From assembly GCA_038744785.1 (NCBI GenBank), contig JBCDLX010000001.1, forward strand, positions 124,001 through 188,000: a stretch of DNA of 64,000 nucleotides, in the 5' to 3' direction. The notes beneath the pieces were generated by a model, which saw nothing but the letters and a program-made list of their open reading frames with translations, was not told the DNA's origin and made no database searches. This document shows, one piece after another, positions 7,923 to 16,493 of this stretch. The stretch's first letter is position 1; the number at the start of each line of letters is the position of its first letter. Source of the stretch: Ovoidimarina sp038744785 (GTDB taxonomy: Bacteria; Pseudomonadota; Alphaproteobacteria; Rhodobacterales; Rhodobacteraceae). The position numbers and the translations under genes are program-made.

Positions 7923-9014
7923 TCAGAACAAACTGAGCTGCGCGCCGGACCTTTGCGGCACGGAAAAAAGGTCGGTTCTGAGCGCAGGCAAATCGCGTTG
8001 GAACCCAAGCTTTCGAACAGCCAAAGCGAACCTCTGCTGAAAGAGGTCGGCATATAACCCTTCGCCTGTCAGCCGCTTGCCCCACTCGGGATCATAGTCG
8101 CGCCCGCCGTGAAGTTCGCGTACGCGTCCCATGATCCGCTTCGCTCGCTCGGGAAAGTTCTCCGACAACCACTCTCTGAACAATGGCGACACCTCGCGCG
8201 GTAAGCGCAAAAGTATCGCGCTAGCCGCCGTCGCACCGGCGTCACGGGCTGCGTGCAGGATCGCCTCGGTTTCATGATCGGTAAGCGCCGGCACAACCGG
8301 AGACACCATCACGCGCACCGGAATCCCGGCCTTCGCAAGGCGTTCAATCGTCTGCAGGCGGCGTAGAGGGTGCGGGACGCGCGGTTCCATCAGGCGCGCC
8401 ACTTCGGGGTCAAGTGTTGTGACCGACACCCCAACATGGGCAAGCCCCGCCTGCCCCATTTCCCCAAGAACGTCTATGTCGCGTTCGATCAGTGTGCCCT
8501 TGGTCACGACACCCACGGGATGGCGATGCTCGGACAGTACATTCAAAAGACCCCGCACCACCTGCAAGCGACCCTCGATTGGTTGATAAGGATCTGTGTT
8601 CGTGCCGATCGCGATCATTCTTGAACGATAGGATTTACGCGCAAGTTCTGCCTCCAGAACCTCGGGCATGGCCGGGCGCGCAATCAAGCGTGTTTCGAAA
8701 TCTAGCCCCGGCGACAGTCCCAGCCAGGCGTGTGACGGGCGCGCAAAGCAATAGATGCAGCCGTGCTCACAGCCCCGGTAAGGATTTAGCGAGCGATCGA
8801 AGCTAAGGTCGGGAGACGTGTTCCGCGTGATGGCGGTTCGGGGCCGTTCAAAAGCGACCTCGGTTCGCACGGGTGGCATGTCCGGATCCTGAGGCCACCC
8901 GTCGTCAACGGCTACAGTGACATAGGTTTCGTACCGATTGGTGCGGTTCGTTATTGCGCCCCGGCCCTTACGCTTCGCCTCAGGCACAGTGTCTCGTTCA
9001 GCTTCAAAGCGCAT
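7923..9014 (-). CDS. PA0069-family radical SAM protein
   Basis: A 363-aa radical SAM enzyme with the 4Fe-4S motif C82-x3-C86-x2-C89 (CEHGCIYC) preceded by LNPYRGCEHG. This placement is typical of the PA0069/Rv2578c family, related to spore photoproduct lyase. The family's reaction has not been established as far as I know. The ATG at 9014 was chosen because GGAG stands just before it and family-like sequence begins soon after; a longer in-frame start at 9137 would run through the LexA box. The promoter region holds a perfect GTTC-N7-GTTC box, suggesting SOS control and a role in DNA damage handling. Confidence 0.85.
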   Translation of the reverse strand: MRFEAERDTVPEAKRKGRGAITNRTNRYETYVTVAVDDGWPQDPDMPPVRTEVAFERPRTAITRNTSPDLSFDRSLNPYRGCEHGCIYCFARPSHAWLGLSPGLDFETRLIARPAMPEVLEAELARKSYRSRMIAIGTNTDPYQPIEGRLQVVRGLLNVLSEHRHPVGVVTKGTLIERDIDVLGEMGQAGLAHVGVSVTTLDPEVARLMEPRVPHPLRRLQTIERLAKAGIPVRVMVSPVVPALTDHETEAILHAARDAGATAASAILLRLPREVSPLFREWLSENFPERAKRIMGRVRELHGGRDYDPEWGKRLTGEGLYADLFQQRFALAVRKLGFQRDLPALRTDLFSVPQRSGAQLSLF

Positions 9015-9026
9015 GACTCCATGTAA

Positions 9027-9041
9027 GAACAAAAAGTGAAC
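9027..9041 (-). promoter_or_regulatory. LexA (SOS) box for the radical SAM gene
   Basis: The plus strand reads GAAC-AAAAAGT-GAAC, which is GTTC-N7-GTTC on the gene's strand, the alphaproteobacterial LexA consensus. It ends 12 bp before the chosen ATG at 9014. The same consensus is found in front of uvrA in this window, supporting its use in this organism. Confidence 0.7.
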
Positions 9042-9150
9042 ATGTGAAAGGAAAAACCCATCAAACCGGATCACAAAACGGCTACATTCACGAATTTTCA
9101 GGGGGATAGGTCGGTCGCAGCAAGGCTGATGTCGCATTCCGCCAACTTGT

Positions 9151-9198
9151 GATAGGCCAATCCCGGCTAACTCCGGCGGATAGGCTCATGTCCCGGCT
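9151..9198 (+). repeat. Two imperfect direct repeats in the leader of the corrinoid protein gene
   Basis: GATAGGCCAATCCCGGCT (9151-9168) recurs as GATAGGCTCATGTCCCGGCT (9179-9198), 28 bp apart, ending 24 bp before the ATG at 9223. The copies flank CTCCGGCG. They may be regulator binding sites or part of an RNA leader. No known riboswitch consensus was recognised. Confidence 0.4.
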
Positions 9199-9222
9199 TG
9201 GTGGCGTGTTGTGGAGTGTGCA

Positions 9223-9924
9223 ATGTCCGACGAAGACGAAATCATCCTCTCCGAGCTCGGCGATGAAGAGCTTGTTCAACAGATGTTCGATGACCTCTAC
9301 GATGGTTTGAAGGAAGAGATCGAGGAAGGGACGCATATCCTTCTTGACCGCGGATGGGCGCCATACCGCGTTCTGACCGAAGCGCTGGTCGGAGGCATGA
9401 AGATCGTTGGCGACGATTTCCGGGATGGCATTCTGTTCGTGCCAGAGGTGCTTCTGGCGGCAAATGCCATGAAGGGCGGGATGTCAATTCTGAAACCACT
9501 TCTCGCCGAAACTGGCGCGCCACGGGTTGGCAAGATGGTGATCGGAACTGTTAAGGGCGACATCCACGACATTGGCAAGAACCTTGTTTCGATGATGATG
9601 GAAGGGGCTGGCTTCGAAGTCGTCGACCTTGGCATCAACAACCCTGTCGAGAAGTACCTCGAAGCCCTGGAAACCGAACAACCCGATATCCTCGGCATGT
9701 CCGCGCTTCTGACCACTACGATGCCGTACATGAAGGTTGTGATCGACACGATGGTCGAAAAGGGCATCCGTGATGACTACATTGTTCTGGTGGGCGGCGC
9801 GCCACTGAACGAAGAGTTCGGCAAAGCCATCGGCGCAGATGCCTATTGCCGCGACGCCGCTGTCGCGGTTGAAACTGCCAAGACCTTTGTCTCGCGCAAA
9901 CACAATCAGATGGCGGCAAGCTGA
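9223..9924 (+). CDS. Corrinoid (methylcobalamin-binding) protein, MetH/MtbC type
   Basis: A 233-aa methyl-carrier protein. A helical cap domain lies at about 12-95 and a cobalamin-binding Rossmann domain at about 100-225. The base-off B12 motif DxHxxG is present as D113-I-H115-D-I-G118, with H115 the cobalt ligand. It presumably accepts a methyl group from a pterin or other donor and passes it to homocysteine. The ATG at 9223 with GGAG 6 bases upstream is preferred to a GTG four codons earlier. The DUF1638 gene follows after 25 bp. MetH normally fuses such a module to the Hcy domain; here the parts are separate. Confidence 0.9.
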   Translation: MSDEDEIILSELGDEELVQQMFDDLYDGLKEEIEEGTHILLDRGWAPYRVLTEALVGGMKIVGDDFRDGILFVPEVLLAANAMKGGMSILKPLLAETGAPRVGKMVIGTVKGDIHDIGKNLVSMMMEGAGFEVVDLGINNPVEKYLEALETEQPDILGMSALLTTTMPYMKVVIDTMVEKGIRDDYIVLVGGAPLNEEFGKAIGADAYCRDAAVAVETAKTFVSRKHNQMAAS

Positions 9925-9949
9925 TCGGCCAACGCCGCCGCCTTGACCG

Positions 9950-10585
9950 ATGAACGATGACGCAACGCTGACCACGGTTGGTCTTCCTCCCTCTCAAGAC
10001 GGGCGCGTGCTTTTGTTGGCCTGCGGCGCGCTTGCCCGTGAAATACTTGCGCTGAAGGAAATCAACGGCTGGGATCACATGGATCTCGCCTGTTTGCCCG
10101 CGATCCTCCACAACCACCCGGATCAGATCACCGACCGCGTTGCTGCGGCGGTGGAACAGCACCGCGCGAACTATGACAAGGTTTTCGTGGTCTATGCCGA
10201 TTGCGGAACGGGCGGGCTATTGTTCGAAAAATGCAAGGAACTTGGGGTTCAGATGATCGAGGGGCCGCACTGTTATTCGTTTTTTGAAGGGAACGCCGCG
10301 TTCGCAGAGCGTTCAGAGACCGAGTTCACGGCCTTCTACCTCACGGATTTTCTGGTTCGGCAGTTCGACGCTTTTGTCACGAAGCCCCTGGGGCTGGACA
10401 GACACCCAGAGCTTCGGGACGCGTATTTCGGGCACTACGAAAAGCTGGTGTATCAGGCGCAGACGGATGATCCCGCGCTCACGAAGAAGGCCAAAGAGTG
10501 CGCCGACCGTCTTGGCTTGACGTTCGAGCGTCGCTTTACGGGCTATGGGGATCTGGAAGTCGCCCTGGCGAAAAGCGCAGGCTAG
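9950..10585 (+). CDS. DUF1638 protein, linked to corrinoid methyl transfer
   Basis: A 211-aa protein of the DUF1638 family. It has conserved-looking cysteines in LLACGALAREI and VYADCGTGG, plus MIEGPHCYSFFEGN and a C-terminal GYGDLEVAL. Members are commonly found beside corrinoid methyltransferase genes, and my recollection (not checked) is that a DUF1638 gene was tied to methionine synthesis in a roseobacter. It follows the corrinoid gene on the same strand, so a role in B12 loading or reactivation is an inference. No clear ribosome binding site precedes the ATG, so the start is uncertain. Confidence 0.8.
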   Translation: MNDDATLTTVGLPPSQDGRVLLLACGALAREILALKEINGWDHMDLACLPAILHNHPDQITDRVAAAVEQHRANYDKVFVVYADCGTGGLLFEKCKELGVQMIEGPHCYSFFEGNAAFAERSETEFTAFYLTDFLVRQFDAFVTKPLGLDRHPELRDAYFGHYEKLVYQAQTDDPALTKKAKECADRLGLTFERRFTGYGDLEVALAKSAG

Positions 10586-10651
10586 CTGTTGAATTCTTGC
10601 GGCCCGGCGGGGACACTCCTATATCTGGAGGCGCACAGTCGGAGAAATGGC

Positions 10652-10984
10652 ATGGACCTCGCCCTGCCCCCAAAAGTTACGTCACGCGCTTTCGAGCGTC
10701 TGGCAGAGATCAACGCCGAGGCAGCGGCGCCAAAGGCGCTACGCGTTGCTGTCGAGGGTGGCGGATGCTCGGGGTTCCAGTACGAGATCAAGCTGGACGA
10801 ACCGTCCGACGACGATCTGATCTTGGAGGCGGAAGGCCAGAAAGTCGTAGTTGACAGCGTTTCGCTGCCCTTCCTGTCGAACGCAGTAATCGACTTTACT
10901 GAAGAGCTAATTGGCGCACGGTTCACGATCGAAAATCCGAACGCCACATCCTCTTGCGGCTGCGGTACGTCTTTCTCGATGTAA
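10652..10984 (+). CDS. A-type iron-sulfur carrier (HesB/IscA/ErpA family)
   Basis: A 110-aa A-type carrier that delivers Fe-S clusters to apo-proteins. The three ligand cysteines are present: C39 in EGGGCSGFQY, and C102 and C104 in SSCGCGTSF near the C-terminus. The start at 10652 has GGAG 7 bases upstream; the longer in-frame extension is unlikely. ErpA is the closest description, though IscA-like use cannot be excluded. Confidence 0.92.
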   Translation: MDLALPPKVTSRAFERLAEINAEAAAPKALRVAVEGGGCSGFQYEIKLDEPSDDDLILEAEGQKVVVDSVSLPFLSNAVIDFTEELIGARFTIENPNATSSCGCGTSFSM

Positions 10985-11039
10985 TCGCTCGACAATCCGC
11001 CAGCGGAGTGGCCCTGTAACGCGAAACAGGATGCCAATC

Positions 11040-11984
11040 ATGCCCCATGCCGTGACGCGTACAGATATCGAAGCAGCCTATGCGTTGATCGCTCCACATG
11101 TGCGCAGGACACCCACGATTGATATCGCGCCGGCGGACCTGGGGCTATCGGCCAGTTTGCCGCCGGTCGCGCTTAAGCTGGAACAGTTGCAACACACCGG
11201 ATCTTTCAAGGCACGCGGCGCCACGTACACCTTAATGACCGGAGATACGCCAGCCGCTGGCGTGGCCGGCGCCTCGGGCGGAAACCATGGCGCGGCCCTT
11301 GCGTTTGCGGCTCAACGTGCGGGCGTACCGGCGAACGTCTTTGTCTTCACCTTTTCACCCGAAGCCAAGGTTGATCGCATCCGGTCCTACGGCGCGACCG
11401 TTCACCGTGCTGCGGACAACTTCGATGATCTAATGGAGACCACACAGGCCTTCGCGAGCGACACGGGCGCGCGCATCGTGCACGCCTATGACCAGCCCGG
11501 CACATTGATCGGCCAGGGCACAACGGCGCTTGAGTTCATGGAACAGGCTGCGCCCGATACACTTCTAATCGCTACCGGCGGCGGCGGCCTAATCGGTGGC
11601 ATGGCAGCTTACATCGAAAACCGCGCCAAGATTGTGTCGGTCGAGCCGGAAAGTGCACCCACCCTATTTGATGCTTTCGCCGCGGGGCACCCTGTTCAAT
11701 CGCCGGCAGGCGGTATTGCCGCCGACAGTTTGGGACCCGGGCAGGTCGGCGATCTGATGTTTCCGATTGCGCAATCCTATGTTGATCTGGCAGTGACCGT
11801 TCCGGACAGCGCAATCCGCGCGGCATGGCATCTTTTGTGGGACAGGCTCCGTTTGGTCGTTGAGCCGGGTGGTGCAACCGCGCTTGCGGCCCTAACCTCG
11901 GGAGCCTACAGGGCCGAGCCCGGCGAACGGCTTGGCGTCTTACTGTGCGGTGCAAACACGAGTGTCGTCGATTTTCCCAAGTAA
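11040..11984 (+). CDS. PLP-dependent threonine/serine dehydratase family protein
   Basis: A 314-aa fold-type II PLP enzyme. The cofactor lysine lies in HTGSFKARGA, the phosphate-binding glycine loop is GGGGLIGG, and an ASGGNHGAA segment binds substrate. It ends without an ACT domain, so it resembles catabolic threonine dehydratase or serine dehydratases and related hydroxyamino-acid enzymes. The ATG at 11040 has AGG 9 bases upstream; an alternative ATG is at 11031. It follows the Fe-S carrier gene by 55 bp and precedes exonuclease III. Confidence 0.82.
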   Translation: MPHAVTRTDIEAAYALIAPHVRRTPTIDIAPADLGLSASLPPVALKLEQLQHTGSFKARGATYTLMTGDTPAAGVAGASGGNHGAALAFAAQRAGVPANVFVFTFSPEAKVDRIRSYGATVHRAADNFDDLMETTQAFASDTGARIVHAYDQPGTLIGQGTTALEFMEQAAPDTLLIATGGGGLIGGMAAYIENRAKIVSVEPESAPTLFDAFAAGHPVQSPAGGIAADSLGPGQVGDLMFPIAQSYVDLAVTVPDSAIRAAWHLLWDRLRLVVEPGGATALAALTSGAYRAEPGERLGVLLCGANTSVVDFPK

Positions 11985-12037
11985 ACTTGTGCGTATCTGT
12001 CAAACAGGCAAGACTCTGAGCGAAAGGGGACAGCGCG

Positions 12038-12817
12038 GTGAAAATCGCAACTTTCAACATCAACGGGATCAAGGCCCGCGCCCAGGCTCTGCCTGACTGG
12101 CTGGACGACGCGCAGCCCGATGTCGCCGTGCTGCAAGAGATCAAGTCCATCGATGCAGCCTTCCCGCGCGAGATCTTCGAGGATCGAGGATACAATGTTG
12201 AAACCCATGGACAAAAATCGTTCAACGGCGTCGCGATCTTGTCGAAACTTCCGCTAGAGGATGTCACGCGGGGGCTGCCGGGCGATGATAACGACGAACA
12301 GGCCCGCTGGATCGAAGCGACGGTCGTCGGCGACAGTGCAATCCGGGTCTGTGGGCTTTACCTGCCCAACGGCAACCCGACGCCTGGGCCCAAATATGAC
12401 TACAAACTCGCTTGGATGGCGCGTCTTCAGGCGCGGGCCGCTGACCTTCTGGCACGCGAGGAGCCGGCTCTGATGGCAGGCGATTACAACATCATCCCGC
12501 AGGACGAAGACGCCGCCCGCCCCGAGGCATGGCGAAAAGACGCGCTGGCGTTGCCGGCGTCGCGTGCGGCGTTTCGGCGAATCCTGAACCTGGGCTTCAC
12601 CGAAGCGATTGCGACAAAGATGCCCGGACCTGGGCAGTTTACATTCTGGGACTATCAGGCGGGGGCCTGGGACCGAAACGATGGAATTCGGATTGACCAT
12701 GTATTGATGACCCCGCAATGCGCGGACCTGATGACCGATTGCGGCATCGACAGCGCCATCCGCGGACGCGAGAAACCATCGGACCATGTACCCGTCTGGG
12801 TCGAGTTGGCGGCCTGA
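12038..12817 (+). CDS. xthA: Exodeoxyribonuclease III
   Basis: A 259-aa AP endonuclease/3'-5' exonuclease acting in base excision repair. EEP-fold motifs are all visible: NINGIKAR, LQEIKS (Mg-binding Glu), GLYLPNGNP, AGDYNIIPQ, GIRIDHVL and the catalytic SDHVPV at the end. The start is GTG at 12038 with AGGGGA about 8 bases upstream. It nearly abuts the following cyclic-nucleotide-binding protein. Confidence 0.95.
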   Translation: MKIATFNINGIKARAQALPDWLDDAQPDVAVLQEIKSIDAAFPREIFEDRGYNVETHGQKSFNGVAILSKLPLEDVTRGLPGDDNDEQARWIEATVVGDSAIRVCGLYLPNGNPTPGPKYDYKLAWMARLQARAADLLAREEPALMAGDYNIIPQDEDAARPEAWRKDALALPASRAAFRRILNLGFTEAIATKMPGPGQFTFWDYQAGAWDRNDGIRIDHVLMTPQCADLMTDCGIDSAIRGREKPSDHVPVWVELAA

Positions 12818-12818
12818 C

Positions 12819-13475
12819 GTGCTGGGTGACGTTGGCACAACGGATCTCTTCGGTTGGATAGCGGCGCTTTTGACGCTGGCGGCTATGGCGATGCAGACCA
12901 TGATGCCCCTGCGTGTTTTTGCCTCGGTAGCAAGCGGCGTATTCTTGCTTGGGTCGGCCCTATCCGGATCGGTCATTCTGGCCGCGCTGGCCGCAGCCAT
13001 CCTATGCGCCAATCTCTTCCGGCTTTTGCAACTTCACCGAAGCACGGCAGAAGTCGCCAACGCCCGGGACGGAGCCTTCAATCTGGAGTGGATAGAAGAC
13101 GTAATGCGACCGGTCGATTTCTCTGATGGAGAGATCATCTTCCGGAAAGGGGACGCACCGCATTACATTTACTTCTTGCACGAAGGATCTGTTCTGCTTG
13201 AGGAAATCGGGATCAAGCTGGGACCAGGTGATATCTTTGGTGAAATTGCTTTCTTCTCGGCCACGAAGGAACGCACGCTGACGGCCCGTTGTACCGGCAA
13301 ATGCAAGATAATGGTGATCCGCGAGTCGGACTTTATGAAGCTTCACGCCCAGAACCCCGCCTTCGGCCTGTTCGTTCTGCGGCTTGTCGCCTCGCGCCTG
13401 CTTGATGGGGTCGAAAACAATCCAGACGCATACAAGCCGATCTCACCGCTCGAGCGGAAGCGGCGCGACGGTTAG
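12819..13475 (+). CDS. Membrane-anchored cyclic-nucleotide-binding-domain protein
   Basis: About 218 aa. Two or three hydrophobic helices fill residues 8-70, followed by a cNMP-binding jelly roll at about 85-200 with KGDAPHYIYFLHEGSV and GPGDIFGEIAFFSATKERTLTARC. The GxIxGExxxx-[S]xxxRxxxxxA phosphate cassette is recognisable. The layout (membrane helices, then one cNMP domain, no DNA-binding or channel domain) resembles Popeye-domain proteins. The start is unclear: GTG at 12819, just after the xthA stop, is preferred; an ATG at 12786 overlaps xthA. The function is likely ligand sensing at the membrane. Confidence 0.75.
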   Translation: MLGDVGTTDLFGWIAALLTLAAMAMQTMMPLRVFASVASGVFLLGSALSGSVILAALAAAILCANLFRLLQLHRSTAEVANARDGAFNLEWIEDVMRPVDFSDGEIIFRKGDAPHYIYFLHEGSVLLEEIGIKLGPGDIFGEIAFFSATKERTLTARCTGKCKIMVIRESDFMKLHAQNPAFGLFVLRLVASRLLDGVENNPDAYKPISPLERKRRDG

Positions 13476-13540
13476 GGCCAGCGCAACGTGATTGCAAAAA
13501 ACGCGGGGCGTACGACTAATCCGACGTGAACTAGTCCGCG

Positions 13541-16399
13541 CTACTCTGCCGCCACGCGTCTGGATTTGAGCATATCCTTCAGGTACCGGCCCGTGTGGCT
13601 GCGCGGTTCTTCTGCCACTTCTTCCGGTGTGCCCGTGGCAACGATTTCGCCACCCCCGTCCCCGCCTTCGGGGCCAATATCGATAATCCAGTCCGCCGTT
13701 TTCACGACATCCAAATTGTGCTCGATCACGATCACCGAGTTGCCCTGATCAACCAGTTCGTGCAGCACTTCCAACAGCTTTCTGACATCCTCGAAATGCA
13801 GGCCCGTGGTGGGTTCGTCCAAGATATAGAGTGTCCGGCCCGTCGACCGCTTCGACAGTTCCTTTGACAGTTTCACCCGTTGCGCTTCGCCACCCGAGAG
13901 GGTCGTCGCTTGCTGTCCGACCTTTATATAGCCCAGCCCCACGCGCACCAGTGCGTCCATCTTTTCTCGGATGGACGGAACCGCCTTAAAGAACTCCTGT
14001 GCGTCCTCAACGGTCATATCAAGGACATCGGCGATGCTTTTGCCTTTAAACTTGATCTCGAGCGTTTCTCGGTTGTACCGCGCGCCCTGGCACGTTTCGC
14101 AGGTCACATAGACGTCCGGCAGGAAGTGCATCTCGATTTTGATGACCCCGTCGCCCTGACACGCCTCGCACCGGCCACCCTTGACATTGAAACTGAAGCG
14201 GCCCGGCTTATAACCCCGGGCCTTGGCCTCCGGCAGACCAGCGAACCAGTCGCGGATGGGGGTGAACGCACCGGTATAAGTTGCCGGGTTCGACCGGGGC
14301 GTCCGTCCAATTGGGCGCTGATCGATGTCGATCACCTTATCGAGGTGCTCCAGGCCCCTAATCGTTTCACAAGGCGCGGGTGTCTGCCGCGCACCGTTGA
14401 GCCGCATCGACGCGGTCTTGAACAGCGTCTCAATCGTTAGCGTCGACTTGCCGCCCCCCGAAACGCCGGTCACACAGACGAACTTGCCCAGCGGGAACTC
14501 GGCGGTCACGTTCTTCAGGTTGTTGCCTGTCGCTTTCACCACAGTGAGCTTCTTGTTGTTTCCCTTCCGCCGCGTGGCAGGAATGGCGATCTCACGGGCA
14601 CCGGTCAGGTATTGCCCCGTAATGGATGCCGCGTCAGACGCGATGTCGGCCGGTGTTCCACGAGAGACGATTTGACCGCCGTGAACGCCCGCCCCGGGAC
14701 CGATGTCGAACACATAGTCGGCTTCGCGGATCGCCTCTTCGTCGTGCTCCACGACGATCACGGTATTGCCCTGATCTCGCAGGTTTTTCAGCGTCTGCAA
14801 GAGCCGCCCGTTGTCGCGCTGATGCAATCCGATCGACGGCTCGTCGAGCACATAAAGCACGCCCGTAAGCCCAGAACCAATCTGGCTCGCCAGTCGGATA
14901 CGCTGGCTTTCGCCCCCCGATAGCGTGCCCGCATTTCGCGACAGCGTCAGGTATTCCAGACCCACGTTGTTCAGGAACCCCAGCCGTTCGCGGATCTCTT
15001 TCAGGATCGCGTGCGCGATTTCATTTTTCTGTGCGGTCAGGCTTTCGGGCACGGCGCCAATCCAATCCGCGGCTTCACGGATCGACATCTGCACCACTTC
15101 GCCCACATGAAGGCCCGCGATCTTAACCGCCAACGCTTCGGGCCGCAGCCGGTGACCGCCGCAGGTCTGGCAGGGCCGGTTGTTCTGGTAGCGCTCGAAC
15201 TCTTCCCGGATCCAGCTGTAGTCCGTTTCGCGATAGCGGCGCTCCATGTTTGGGATCACGCCCTCGAACGGACGCTTGACCTGATAGACCCGGCCCCCTT
15301 CGTCATAGCGGAACTGGATCTCTTCACCGTTCGAGCCATAAAGGAACACCTGCTTAACATGCGCAGGCAGGTCCTTCCACTTGGTGTTCTTGTCGAACTC
15401 ATAGTGCTTGGCGATCGCTTCGATCGTCTGCAGGAAGTAGGGCGACTTTCCCTTTCGCCAGGGCGCAAGGGCCCCGTCATAGACCTTTAGGCTTTGATCC
15501 GGCACCACAAGGCGTTCGTCAAAGAAAAGCTCTACACCCAGGCCGTCGCAGTCGGGACAGGCCCCGAACGGTGCGTTGAAAGAGAAAAGTCGCGGTTCGA
15601 TTTCAGGAATTGTGAAGCCCGAAACCGGGCAAGCGAAGTTCTCGCTGAAGGTAATGCGTTCCGGGTCGCCTTGCTTCGGCGCGGTCTCGAGAACCGCTAT
15701 CCCCGAGGCCAAATCCAATGCCGTCCGGAACGAATCCGCAAGGCGCGTCTCCAGACCCTCGCGCACCACGATCCGATCAACGACCACATCGATGTCATGG
15801 CGATACTTCTTGTCGAGCGTCGGCGGTTCGTCGAGCTCGTAGAATGCGCCATCAACTTTGACCCGCTGAAAGCCCTGCTTGCGAAGCTCCAGAAACTCCT
15901 TGCGGTACTCGCCCTTACGATCGCGAACGATAGGTGCCAGAAGATAGCCACGCGTGCCGTCTTCCAGTGTCATGACCCGATCGACCATGTCCTGCACCTG
16001 CTGCGCCTCGATCGGCAACCCGGTCGCAGGGCTAAAGGGTGTGCCTGAACGCGCGAAAAGCAGCCGCAGGTAATCGTAGATTTCCGTCACCGTTCCGACA
16101 GTTGAGCGCGGGTTCTTCGAGGTCGTTTTCTGCTCAATCGAGATCGCGGGGCTCAGACCCGAGATGTGGTCCACATCTGGCTTTTCCATCATGTCAAGGA
16201 ACTGCCGCGCATAGGCCGACAAGCTTTCGACATAGCGCCGCTGGCCCTCGGCATAAATCGTGTCAAACGCAAGCGAAGACTTGCCTGAGCCGCTGAGCCC
16301 GGTGATCACCACAAGCTCATCGCGCGGAATGTCGACATCCACGCCTTTTAGGTTGTGCTCGCGCGCTCCGCGCACCTCGATCTTCTTCAGTTCGGGCAT
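13541..16399 (-). CDS. uvrA: Excinuclease ABC subunit A
   Basis: UvrA (952 aa), the damage-sensing ATPase of nucleotide excision repair. Two ABC modules are present: Walker A GLSGSGKSS (N-terminal) and GVSGGGKST (C-terminal), with signatures LSGGESQRIRLA and LSGGEAQRVKL. Zinc-finger CxxC pairs occur at CPDCDG, CQTCGG and CEACQG/CETCQG. Length is full. GAGGA precedes the ATG. The promoter contains a perfect LexA box 68 bp upstream. Confidence 0.97.
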   Translation of the reverse strand: MPELKKIEVRGAREHNLKGVDVDIPRDELVVITGLSGSGKSSLAFDTIYAEGQRRYVESLSAYARQFLDMMEKPDVDHISGLSPAISIEQKTTSKNPRSTVGTVTEIYDYLRLLFARSGTPFSPATGLPIEAQQVQDMVDRVMTLEDGTRGYLLAPIVRDRKGEYRKEFLELRKQGFQRVKVDGAFYELDEPPTLDKKYRHDIDVVVDRIVVREGLETRLADSFRTALDLASGIAVLETAPKQGDPERITFSENFACPVSGFTIPEIEPRLFSFNAPFGACPDCDGLGVELFFDERLVVPDQSLKVYDGALAPWRKGKSPYFLQTIEAIAKHYEFDKNTKWKDLPAHVKQVFLYGSNGEEIQFRYDEGGRVYQVKRPFEGVIPNMERRYRETDYSWIREEFERYQNNRPCQTCGGHRLRPEALAVKIAGLHVGEVVQMSIREAADWIGAVPESLTAQKNEIAHAILKEIRERLGFLNNVGLEYLTLSRNAGTLSGGESQRIRLASQIGSGLTGVLYVLDEPSIGLHQRDNGRLLQTLKNLRDQGNTVIVVEHDEEAIREADYVFDIGPGAGVHGGQIVSRGTPADIASDAASITGQYLTGAREIAIPATRRKGNNKKLTVVKATGNNLKNVTAEFPLGKFVCVTGVSGGGKSTLTIETLFKTASMRLNGARQTPAPCETIRGLEHLDKVIDIDQRPIGRTPRSNPATYTGAFTPIRDWFAGLPEAKARGYKPGRFSFNVKGGRCEACQGDGVIKIEMHFLPDVYVTCETCQGARYNRETLEIKFKGKSIADVLDMTVEDAQEFFKAVPSIREKMDALVRVGLGYIKVGQQATTLSGGEAQRVKLSKELSKRSTGRTLYILDEPTTGLHFEDVRKLLEVLHELVDQGNSVIVIEHNLDVVKTADWIIDIGPEGGDGGGEIVATGTPEEVAEEPRSHTGRYLKDMLKSRRVAAE

Positions 16400-16466
16400 G
16401 AAATCCTCACGTCGGACGGAAGCTCAACAGATAGCGGGCCGTCCACCAGACTCAATGGCATTAATG

Positions 16467-16481
16467 GAACATTACGCGAAC
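16467..16481 (-). promoter_or_regulatory. LexA (SOS) box for uvrA
   Basis: The plus strand reads GAAC-ATTACGC-GAAC, i.e. GTTC-N7-GTTC toward uvrA. It lies in the 94-bp gap between uvrA and the upstream MFS gene. uvrA is a classic SOS gene, so this is a strong assignment and anchors the box seen at 9027. Confidence 0.85.
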
Positions 16482-16493
16482 ATCTGGATCACG

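Noticed and set aside
9069..9100. SAM/SAH-riboswitch-like string (ACGGCTACATTCACG) before the corrinoid gene
   Set aside because: It matches only a few bases of the SAM/SAH consensus, lacks the pseudoknot partner near the ribosome binding site, and lies 120 bp from the start codon.
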